A stretch of DNA of 64,000 nucleotides. It comes from Branchiostoma belcheri. Taxonomy: Eukaryota; Chordata; Leptocardii; Amphioxiformes; Branchiostomatidae. A program made the translations under genes and the position numbers. The notes beneath the pieces were generated by a model. It worked only from the letters and a program-made list of their open reading frames with translations, made no database searches and was not told the origin of the DNA. Positions 1 through 12,200 of this stretch are shown here, one piece after another; positions within the stretch are counted from its first letter, which is position 1; every line of letters begins with the position of its first letter. The DNA is taken from assembly GCF_001625305.1 (NCBI RefSeq), contig NW_017804598.1:61498-125497 (forward strand). The letters are read 5' to 3'.

Positions 1-104
1 TTGAAAAAGGTTCAGTCATGAATTACATACCTTACTCACAATCTTCTGTTGCTTATGATTGCTTTATTTATAATATTATAGAATGATACGTAATACACAA
101 TTAC

Positions 105-281
105 GTTGACAAGTAGGCTGGGTTCCGCTCCATGTCATGTCAACCGGATTGCACTGCCGCACAGCGTCACCACCGACCAGTTCGTACCCATTGTTACACA
201 TGAAGATTGTCACACCATTGAGCGTGTTTTGGCCGTAAGCCAGGCCATTTGTAGGTGCATCTAGTTTAGGACATTCATTCA
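105..281 (-). CDS. Exon 27: CCP 21, last exon in window
   Basis: CCP with NECPKLDAPTNGLAYGQN, FMCNNGYELVGGDAVRQC and WSGTQPTCQ. Acceptor tttccgtttcag, donor gtaatt. The donor shows the coding sequence continues beyond the left edge, so neither the C-terminus nor any catalytic or membrane segment is visible here. Confidence 0.85.
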
Positions 282-3200
282 CTGAAACGGAAAAATAAGC
301 TGTTAGAACAACAGTCTGAAAGAAAACCTTCCAGGCAGTTTTATTTCAAAGGCATCCACACATTTTGACATGATTGTTAATGCACAATATGCAATGTTTC
401 TGTATAAGCATTTAAAATGTAACGGCCGTTGAATTTCTAAATGAGAATTTTGTTTTTAAGAATCAGATAAAATGGGTATGTTAATAATTTGGGTATCAAT
501 CCTTAGACATTAGAACAAAAATCCTGATCAGAAAAGATCTATCATACTATTCAGCATCAGTAACCACAAAGTTATGCAGTCTTCAGCTATCCAGTTGTTC
601 AAGAAATCTGAGTGAAGGCCTCAGTGACTCTCTTTTTTAGAATTCTTCTAAGGTTACATTTCAAGTGTTTTTAATGATGAAGTAGAATATACCTGTCTGA
701 CAAACTAATGCCCATATCATATCAGTTTGCTCATGATAACAGAGCTGTCCTTCATTGAGCGTTAATAACTTTTTTGTGCCAGGTACTGTCCTAAGTGTAT
801 ATGACACTAAGGTTTGTGATATTGACCTGTACAGGAAGGCTGAAGACCGCTCCATGAGCCATCGGCTTGACAAGTTCTGTCGATGTCTCCTGCTGCCAGT
901 GAGTACCCAGGCCAGCAGGTGAAGTGCACGGTGTCGCCATACTCGTGACCCGTCCCCGTCATGTCTGCGTACGTCGGCGCACTCAGGGAGGTGCACTGGA
1001 CCTCTGAAAACAAAAAAGGTGACAGAATATTCTTCACTTCAATGTGTATCCATCAAGAACATGCTTTTTAAAACATATCCACATATTGAAGGTTATGTTT
1101 GAAAACAAAATGCACTATTTGTGTTATACAGAATGAGTTATACAGGGTTTGCTTGTAACAAAGATCTCAAAAGTAACCATTACCGTGATACATTCAATGT
1201 GACTATATAAGAAATAAGGCATTTCATATGCTAAAACCCAATTCAGCACCAAGGACAGAGTCTTTTAGTGAGAAACTTTTTTTTCAAGCAACAGCACCAT
1301 AAATCTGGGAAATCATAAAATATGTTCTCAAGGCAGTTAGCCTGCCAATGCAGAAAATATCAAGTGGCATATGTGAGAACAGATGATTTAAGCTATACAT
1401 GTATAGCAATATGTAACAATCTATTAGTGTAATGACTTTATTCAACCATGCATACTTTGACAGGTTGGAGGGGAGCCCGTCCATTGCTGGTTGTCCTGAC
1501 ATGTCTGGGTGGGGTTTCCTATCAGGTCATAGCCAATATCACAGGTGTAGGTGGCGATGTTTCCGTAGTTGTTGCCACCAGTCACTGTGCCATGGTTCAG
1601 AGCCGCAAGTGGTGGACAGGTCTTCACTGAAGGGAGAATAATGCTGTTGCTGGTGATTCCTTTTGGAAAAAAACTTGTTGGTATTTCAAGTTTAAAAATT
1701 TGAATATTAAAAAAGAAACCATGAATAGCAACTGTTACAATATCAATGGCAATACAGACAAGCAGACAGAAACATGTACTGTATTTTTTTCTGATACAAA
1801 TTTCTGGTATGACTCAAAAGGTGACAAATATTATTTTTTTGATACACATTTTTAATAAACATTACAATATTGTATAACTCAGAAGTTGCAAAGATTGTTG
1901 ACATTCTTAGTTTTTTGTGACACCTTAGGAATTGAGAGTCTTTTCTTGAAGGCAAATCAATCATGTCGTGTCAAACTATTAGTGACCAAGGATAGGTTTT
2001 TTTGGCAACACCTCAGGGATTGACCATTTATCCTCATCAATGACATTTAAAAACAATCTGAACTAATGTCTTACATGTACACTGAGGAGCCTGGCTGCTC
2101 CAGGAGCCTGTACTGAGACAGGTGCTGGTACTGTCACCACTCAGGAGGTACCCAACATCACAGGTGTAGGTGGCCGTGCTGCCAAAAACGTTACTCCCGG
2201 TCACATGACCATTCAGTGGATCCTGGACAGCAGAGCACTGGATTCCTGGCGCAACAGAAATCATGGTTACTGTAAATCTTGAAATGTTTGTGTTGGTTTT
2301 ATTTTCATATCTTTTGCAACTTTTACACAAAATCTAATGCCAGAAATTTTTTTTAAATTCTACCATACCACATAATTGTTTCTACGGAACATTTCAACAA
2401 ACAGAACCTCCTTTTTCTGTCCTACTACAAAAAAAACTACTCCAAAAATTGTTTACAGTACAATTGCACTTGAAATGATATTCACAGTTTCAATCGGAAA
2501 TACAACTTATGATATCACCTGTTCACTGAGCTCCACTGGGAGGTTTTTACTTGTCTGAAAATCACTGATTTTGAGTAAGGCTTGAGTAAGCTGTACAAAA
2601 CTCTTTTATCATAAATGATGAGTCTAATGTATGAATAACGTGTAATCATCATTTCAGCACCAAGGACAGTGCTGACAATATGCATATTGTTACCTGTCTG
2701 ATGTATACAATCATATGACAGCTATTCCTATGTCAAAAATGAGTCTCTAACTGTTTTTCAGGTCCATATCATAAGTGTAACTCTTCATGCGCTAGACTAG
2801 GATAAAGGGTAAAGAAACTCACGAGTGCAGGTTGGTGCTGCGTCACTCCATGTCTGATCGGCCTGGCAGGTCAGGGTGCTGCTCCCTACCAAGTGATAAC
2901 CAGCACTACATTGGAACTGTAGCTGGTCTCCGTACTCATTACTGCCTATCACGTTGCCATTCGCCAGGACACTGAAGAGTTGACACTGTATCTCTGTGAA
3001 TTTATAAGAAATGTTATGATTGCTTAAACTTTTAAGACAGAAATAGTCATTGATTTATTCAGATTAACTGTAAAGACAACTGGCAATGGGTGGTTCATCA
3101 AAATCTAGAAATATAGGGTATAGATGTGAACAGAAGTATATTGACAAAGAGGAATCTTATGATGTTGTCTCCCTAATATGTTGAATGGGTCCCTCCAAAG

Positions 3201-6200
3201 TGGTCTTGCCATTTGTACCTTCTCTAAGTCACTTCTATTCTTGCCCCAAACTTTTGTGTATTTGACTTACATGTATCATGTTCCCTGCACATTGCAACAT
3301 CCAGCTCTTAACTGAAAGACATGCAAATGCTTCAAAATAGGCAAAACTAGAAGTTGAAGCTCACTTGTGCAAACTGGCTGTTTTCCAGACCAGTCCAGGG
3401 TTGATTGACAGGTCCTGTTGGAGGTTCCGGTGATCTCGTACCCGGGGTCACAGGCGAAGGTCACAGTGTCCCCCACAAAGTTGGTGCCGCTGACTGTTCC
3501 ATGGAGAGGGGGGTCCAGGATGGCACATTCCATTCCTGTGTTAGCAGAAGGTTAGTGTTAGAAAAAGGCGAACAGAACAAGCCACAAGAAGAGTGTGTGG
3601 AAGTAATATTAGAGAAAATTGTGTATTGAGGGATCATACAGTCAGCTTTTTGTTGGGAAATATTGATGATCTGTTTGTGGTCAAAACAGTTTGATATCAC
3701 GCCAATGGAGATGGATAGCAGATCATGTATATTTGCTGTCAGTAAATGTATACCATGTAAATATGCGTTGTTTTATTTTGTATGACCTTGACCTCTTCCC
3801 TCGTGACCTCAATGAAAAGCAGCTATAATGAGCCGATTTGAGTATTTCATGAATAAACAATTTTACGTCAGCTCAAACATGTACATACGAAGACAAACTG
3901 GTGCTGCCCCACTCCAATGCTGGTTGTTCTGACATGTCTGTGACGGTGTTCCGACAAGGTCATAGCCTGGGTCGCAGGCGTAGACGGCCACGTCCCCATA
4001 GTTGTTCCCACCCACGACACTGCCGTGGACAGGGTCTGCCAGTGGTGGGCAGGTTTTCACTGATAAAAAGAGAAACAAGATTCAGAGTTTGGAACCATCT
4101 TGTTTGTTCAATCACTATTGAATACAAAAGAGCATACTGCATATTGCAAATAACGTATATAGTGTGTCCTTTGTATTTTTGCAGACTACCACTCCATAAA
4201 GCACTGGATATTTTTTTCTAGGCATCAGAGCAGGGTTACTGAAGAAAAATGATTGAAAAAGTAACCTACATGTCATAACGGATGTGACTAAAAGTGCTTC
4301 ATGAGTGAAAACATAGTCCAGCACCAAGGACAGAATCTGTCAGTGTAAAACCTACCTTCAGAAAAGATCATGCTATTTCTAAAGGCCAATGAAGACGTAC
4401 AGAAAATGCATTGTGGTATCAACATGTGCTGACTGAAACTACTCCTATGTCTTCCTAGAGTACTTTAGACCTTGGGGAAAGTACCACAAGCTACAACTTG
4501 AATATCAAAATAAGATGCATTCACATGAAATACTCACTTAAAGCCTGTGTATTGTTTTGCATTGTAATGAAAAATGGTCTAATGTTACAAACTAACATTA
4601 CAAAATGATATGTTCTGTAAGGAGTTTGGAAAAGACCTGCCACATGGCAAAAGGCATATAAAAGTGTATGTTACGTGTGCACTGGGGTGGCTGTGAACTC
4701 CAAGTGCCTGTACTGAGGCAATAGCTGGTGCTGTCACCAAACAGGAGGTAGCCAATGTCACAGGTGTAGGTGTTTGTGTCCCCGAAGGAGCTACCACCTG
4801 TGACCTGGCCATTCTGGGGTGGCTGGAGGGGTTGACAGTGAATGGCTGATGGAAGAAAGAAGGCATTTAACATCATCATTACATGTAGGTTTACTGACAA
4901 AAAATGATCCAAAAAGCAACCATTATGGTATATTAAATGCAAGTAGATTAAGTGTTTCATGAGTTATAACCTATTTCAGCACCAAGGACAGAGTCTGTTA
5001 GTGAAAAGCTACCTGCAGAATAGATCTTCTTACTTACAGAATAAACCTTTAAAATGTTGCCAAAACATGTTACCAAAAACATGTACGTCACTCCTTGTCA
5101 TATTACATTTTCTGACCTAACATATTCTCAAACAAAAAATTAAGAAATTCATCGTGCGCGAGCCATTTTCTGTGTTACATTGAATTTACCATTAAACTAT
5201 TTTGCATAATTTTTCTGTACTGTTTGAAAATGTAAGAATCAGTAGCGAGGTGACTCACCACTACAGGTTGGCGCAGTGCCGTCCCACGTCTGGTCAGCCT
5301 GGCACGTCAGCGTGCTGCTACCCACCAGCTGATAACCAGAACTACACGAGAACTGCAGCTGGTCGCCAAACTCTATACCCCCCGCCATGTTGCCATTGGC
5401 TGGTGCACTCACACTGGGGCATTGGATTTCTGTGGTAAAAATTGCAAATATTCTATCTGATCATGATGTCATCTTTTAGATATCTGAGTCATTCAGCCCT
5501 TTCATAATCTGTTGTGATATCAATAAATATATTGTGATAACCCATGCTTATATGACACAGGGTGAAGAAGAAGGAAGCAAAAACAGCACAGAAAGGAATA
5601 ATTAGCTTTTAGCTCAGGTAAGTCAAAATACATGGTTGGTTGAGTTGTACCATGAGCTGTTGTCATATTGCACGACTACGAATTAAATGTGTAGTACAGT
5701 ACTTCTTCTTTACTGTACATTCAACACAACATATTCTTAATCATTGTTTGTCTTTGCACTGTAAATGTTCGTCAGAAAGTCACTGTTGTTGACACTGTTG
5801 CTGACACGCTGTTGTTTACTTCACAGAACAGTTGGCTGCAATGTCACAATGATAATGTTGTTTGCATAGGTGTCAATCATTTTCTAGTATAATGAATTTG
5901 CATACTTGTACAAGTCGGTTGAGTTCCTGTCCATGTCTGTGAGGATTGACAGGTCCGGGAAGAAGAACCAGAAGAAATCTCATACCCAGGGTCACAGGAG
6001 AAGGTCACAGTGTCACCCACATGACTGGTCCCACTGACTGACCCATGTAAGGGTGCATCCAAGGTCACACAGTCCATTCCTTTTAAAATGGGCAAAAATA
6101 TTAAAATGTATCATATATAATGAAACATATCAAACATTTGGTCAGGCATGATGATGAGGGGACAGTTTCAGGCTTAAAATTGAACAAATGTAATGTTACT

Positions 6201-9200
6201 GGAAATTTTGGGCACTTTTAGGCAGGTTCATTGTGAGTCATTTCCTCCAATAAGTTTGATAATGAAGTTTGTATGACAAATATTTAAAAAAATCCAGTTG
6301 TTACAAGGAAGATGACAATTGATTGAGTAACCTTCTTTTTCTGCTATTATTCATGCGGTATTGGTACCATTGAAGGCAGAGTTTCTCATTGACAAGTAAC
6401 AGGCCAATCATAACATATGATAGATAAATCAATCAACTGTGACAGTTCTCACATATCTGCAAATTACATGCAGTTTTATCACATTTTTTGTGAATTTAAA
6501 CTACAAACACATGCACTGGAAATATTGCAAAAGAAGCTATTTCATCGGTTTCAACAAAGTCTAAATGTACGTGGGTGACTACACACTTATACAGTATGGT
6601 GGAGAGCCTGTCCAATGCTCGTTGTCCTGACATGTCTGGGTGGGACTCCCAACCATTTCATAGCCCGGATCGCAGGCGTAGGTGGCCACATCTCCGTAGT
6701 TGTTCCCGCCAGTCACTGACCCGTGATTTGGAGCCACAAGTGGCTGACAGGTCTTAACTAGCAAAGAAAACGGTATGGAATAAACATATGCAACTTGTTG
6801 AAGAGATTCATTTGTTACGTATAGATACAGTTACTAGAAGATTCTTTCATCAGTGACAAATTGGAAGGATAAGTATACTGACCTCCAAATTTTCGATGGC
6901 TATCAGTCCATCTTGTTCACGGAATGGCCTAATCTCGAGAGCACGAGACTAGGCCCGAGACTTGCATCGGTCTGCCGGGCCCCACCCCCAGGCCCATCTC
7001 TGACATTATTGAAATCATAGACCAAGAGTCTCGGAACCCACATAGGAAGATTAAGGAAGCGGTGCACATACAGTTGGAAGGGGCCAAGTTAAACCGGACA
7101 GAAGGTTGGGAACTCCCTAAGACTTACTTACCCTTACTCCGGAGGGAGGCAACAGGGGGTGGGGCCCAGCAGACCGATGCAAGTCTCGGGCCTAGTCTCA
7201 CGCTCTCGCAAGATTAGGCCATTCCGTGAACAAGATGGACTTATAGCCATCGAAAATTTGGAGGTCAGTATCCTTATCCTTCCAATTTGTCACTGATGAA
7301 AGAATCTTCTAGTATATGCAACTTGAATTTTAAATCTTCTATCATACTTTTTTTCAGACTCTGTGTGGTATATTAAACTAAATCTGCTCTACATACACGT
7401 ACACTGTAAAACATGGTATTAATCTGTGTTGGTACAGACTAACTTTGTTCAAATGCATTCAGAAGAATGAACTCATTTTATACTAAATTTTCAACCAGTC
7501 CTCTAATATTCTTTTCAGGGTTTGTGACCTAGAATCATTAATTTAGTTAATGTTACATTATCTGATCTGTGTTATTCATAAAGTTCTTCACACTTTCTCT
7601 GACAGAACTAAGATATAAGACTCTTAACAAGAAATTGTAACAGTTATGCACTCCTCACTTGTGCATGTGGGAGTTTGAGCACTCCAGGTGGCAGTACTCT
7701 GACAGGTGGTGGTGGCAGGACCGATCAACAGGAACCCAGGATCACAACCACAGCTGGCCGTGGAACCAAACACAGTCGAACCGGTCACAAAGCCATTTAT
7801 TACTTGCAGAGTAGGACACTGAGTCGCTGTTAGGATGAGAGAAGTACACATCACACACATTGAATACAGCATGGATGTAGGATTTGAAGGCAATAAATTT
7901 TCAAGTCTCATAATTTCTCCGGGTACTCTAAGACAACCACTTTAAAAAATTGCTCCAAATTTGCATAAACAATGACATTACACAATCCAAGCACTTCATG
8001 TTGGGATATACACATCAATGCAGCACCAAACTTGCAGTTCTACCACTCTCTGCCTGGGGATGCAACTACATGCAGAAAAGTTGGGTCACTTTTTCCACCC
8101 CTGGACTGGACTGCTTTTTCCACTGACCCATAAAAAAAACACAAACACAATAGATGAATGAAATAACAGTCACTTACGGACACAAGTGGGCACCTGTCCA
8201 CTCCAGGTTTGGTCAGCCTGGCAGGTGAGGGTGGTGCTCCCAACCAGCTGGTAGCCACTGTTACAGCTGAACTGCACCTGATTCTGGAACCGGTTGCCAC
8301 CTGTCATGAGCCCGTTGGCTGGGGCACTCAGGTCTGGACAATTTCCCCCTGTACAGAAACCATTTTAACAGTTATGTGATAACTGTGCGTTTTCACAAGA
8401 ACAGAATTATGCCAGGCAGATCATCTTGAGTCATCGGGGTATAATTAATTGCTCAAGTTGAATACTGAAGCAAATAGAAGTTTGTTACTAGAACCATAGT
8501 TCAGCACCAAGGACAGGGCACACCAGGACAGTCCCTATATTTGCAGGAACTTAGTATGTAACAGCTCTATATTTCAGATTCCGTTTGACATCTAGAGAAA
8601 TTCTTCTCAAGAAGCCAGAGAGCAACAACTGTTACATTAAATAAATCTATGTCAAAATCATATGCAATTCACCCTGTGTGTTGACATCAATAAGCAAGTT
8701 TCTCTAGTTGTTGTGAACAGTGCACAATACACTTTAGTATCAGATATTAACATTTTCATCTATCATTCAATAAAGACCCGTATGTTCTGAACTTGAACTT
8801 TTGTATTAATCAAATTGGTTACAGATTGACTTCAAAGTAAAGAATATTAGGAAACATGTGACTTACTTCTGCACGTGGGCTGTGTTCCTGACCATGTCAT
8901 GTCTGATTGACACAGTCGATCCGTGGAGCCGGCAAGATAGAAGCCAGGGTCGCAGGTGAAGGTGACAGTGTCTCCAACGTGGTTGTGGCCACTGACTGAA
9001 CCGTGGTCAGGTGCAGACAGGGCAGCACAATGCAGTACTAAACAAGTTTCACACAAAAAAGAGTGCCACAGGTTATGTCGCATTAATTGTTAAATACAGT
9101 TTTGGTGAGAGAACAAAACGTTTTCCTCCCAATTTTTTTCATGACTCCCCACCCTAAAACCTCATCTACAAATGCAAACAACTAATAAATTAGATTATTG

Positions 9201-12200
9201 TGGCCTACTTAAAAAGGTTTATAAGTCCTCTTGAAGATACCCGAAGGAAACAATCCTAGGAAAACTGGAATCATATTAAGGTAGTACATTATGTTGCATA
9301 CTATATTGTATAAAGATGTATATCCACAACATAATTATTTATAATAATTATGATTCATTCCAAGCAGCAATACCATCCCATACAGTCATCCATCAAAGTT
9401 TTCCTTTGGTTCAACTCGACAGTTTTTTCAGAATATCTTACAAGGTGTTTAAAACTATAACATTAAGGACACAGACTTTGCAAGCCATTGTTAGCTTCCT
9501 GAGATTCGTTGTACAGAGGGTGGGTAAAATAATTGTTTTAACTCACTTTGACAGGTTGGTGGAGTGCCTGACCATTGTTGGTTGCTCTGACATGTCTGGG
9601 TGGGGGACCCACTCAGGGTGTGACCATGGTCGCAGGTGTAGGTAATCACACCCCCAAAGGTAGTGGTACCTGCCACTGAGCCATGCGCAGGACGGGGGGG
9701 CATGGGACAGACCACAGCTGGAGAGGGAAGACAGGAAGCATGATGTGTAAAGATGACAGATACATGTACTTCCAAATCTTCCTTTATATATATATACAGC
9801 ATATATACCATTACCTTGTACAGAGAAATTAGGCAAAAGTGGTACATATTGATAAAATATGAGTCTCACTGGGTCAGTCTGAGGAAGACTGAGGAAGACC
9901 AGTGTGACTCACAGGTCCAGAGCTCTAGGTAAGAACGTTAACCTTTTGTGTTGGAAGAAAAGTTTTAACTCATTAATATCTTGACATGTTAATGCTGCAT
10001 TGAATGTTAACGAATGGATGACCTAGTGGTAAGCTCACCTTGCCATGCAGTATGCAGATTGTTACAAAACAAAGTTCATTTCGAGGCCTGATGGTGTGGG
10101 AAGGACATTAAAAATAATTATACAGATCTGAGTGAACTTACCGGTACACTGCGGTTCGTGCTGCGGTGTGTCGTGCGCTGTGTGGTGCGGTGTGTCGTGC
10201 CGTATGTGGTGGTGCGGTGCCTGGTCGCTCCACACGCCAGTACTGAGGCATGTCATGGTAGAGGGCCCACTCAGGATGTACCCAACATCACAGGTGTAGG
10301 TGATCGTGTCCCCATTCTGAGTCACCTGGCCATGCAATGGGGCTTGGACAGGAGGACACTGTATCCCTGTGGGAAAAAGTATGCAAAAAGGTTACAGTAT
10401 CTTTAATTCATCTAATACATGTATTGAGATGTACCACATTTGTGGAAGGATCGACATACAATGTAACTGTTGACTATTACCTTTTTAACATGTGAAACCA
10501 CTGATACCAGACAGTTTTGCTCCCGGAGAGATGGGTTCTTTGACGTGCTCGAGGTATGTTTGAAGTGCTGCTCTCCTTATAAAAGAGATCACTGGATTTT
10601 ATTTCCCATTCTCTCATTCGATCATAATATAGTTTTGTCCTCCAAGTCATCAATATGAATCTGCCAATGGGATGTTGCCAAAAATGAAGATTACAAAAAT
10701 TCTGCAACAGATTCTGAAACTGTTTCAAGTATAGTCAGTGTTTTCACCCAAATAATGTACACACATCCTGGAATTTTTATCTAGAAACTTAAGGTTTACA
10801 GTCAAGTTAAACGTGAACTCACTGTTACACACTGGTTCCGGTCCATCCCAGGTTCCATCTGCCTGGCAAGTCAAGGTGCTGCCCCCTAGCAGTTCATAAC
10901 CAGGATTGCAGGAGAACTGCAGATGATTGCCAAATTCGTGGCCACCAGTCATGTGTCCATTGAGGGGAGCGGCCAGGACAGGACACTGGACCTCTGTTCA
11001 TCAGTACATGAGGATGATAATAAATGCATTTTTACCTTCACATTCAACAACAAAGTTGTAAGTACCATGACTAAACCTGATGTTGCCAAGGAGGCTTAGG
11101 CTTCCCCTTTTTAAACCTCCTTCATGTACTTTACAGATAAAAAATGACTCAGCATTTCCAAAGAAAACAAGACTGGTGGCTTACTGGTACAAGTTGGTTC
11201 TGTCCCAGTCCAGTGCTGTGTGGACTGACAGTATCTTGAGGCTGAACCTGTTAGCTGGAAACCAGTGTGGCAGGTGTAGGTCACAGTGTCTCCTACAAAG
11301 TAGTTCCCGCTGATCGTTCCGTGGTGAGGTGCGTGCGGAACTGGACACTCTGGTACTCGGTCAGCTGAAGGAGATGATATTTTTTTGCATGTGGGGTTAA
11401 AGTATTACAATATTGTACAAGGGAAGTCCACAACCCTAAAAGACCTAAAACATTCCATTTATCTGGCATTAAGTAAGGGTGAGTTTAGATGTTAGACAGA
11501 CAAACCATGACATGTCAATCACACAATCATGTGTAAGCAATTAACAATTAGCATGTATTCATTTCACACAGAAGGACTAATACATCTAATATAACACTAC
11601 AGGGGGCTGTTGCAGTTTTTCTTTAATTAAAAGTTCAGAAACCATTTATCATCTGAATGCACAACATACATTATGTCACACATGTAGCATGCAACATAAT
11701 TCAATAGAGCATGTATATTTACGTTGACAGGTAGGCTGAGAGCCACTCCATTGGCCGTCAGCTTGACACACCCTGTCGGCTGCACCAATCATGGTGTGCC
11801 CTGGGTCGCAGGTGAAGTGTATGGTGGTGCCGTGCAAGTAGGTCTGCCCAGTCACACTACCCTGAGCTACGGGATCCGTGTTCGTCAGTACGGTACACTG
11901 GGTCTGAACCTGGTGGTGAATCACTGCAAACGAGACCACAACAGATATACTGGCTTGGATTCTAAGAAATTCTAATTTTTAAACGACACTAGATATCTAA
12001 AAATGAATTTCAGTTTTCATCTTCTGGCCGAGAGAGTTTTCACTCAGCGACACTATGTTTGCACTGAAGAGATTCAAATAATTAGATGCAAACGTAACTT
12101 AAATAGCACTATTAATGAGGGTAGAGATTCAAGTTAGTCTTTGTACATACTACTAGCCGTTGCCAATTTGATAAAACGACATACCATGTCTTGATTCACA

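Noticed and set aside
6900-7200. The reverse-transcriptase-like core as a host gene exon
   Set aside because: It lies between inverted arms and a target duplication, so it belongs to the mobile element.
1456-11364. The regular spacing of similar 171-base blocks as a satellite or CRISPR-like array
   Set aside because: The repeated blocks are exons with splice sites and CCP coding; the spacers are introns of unequal length.
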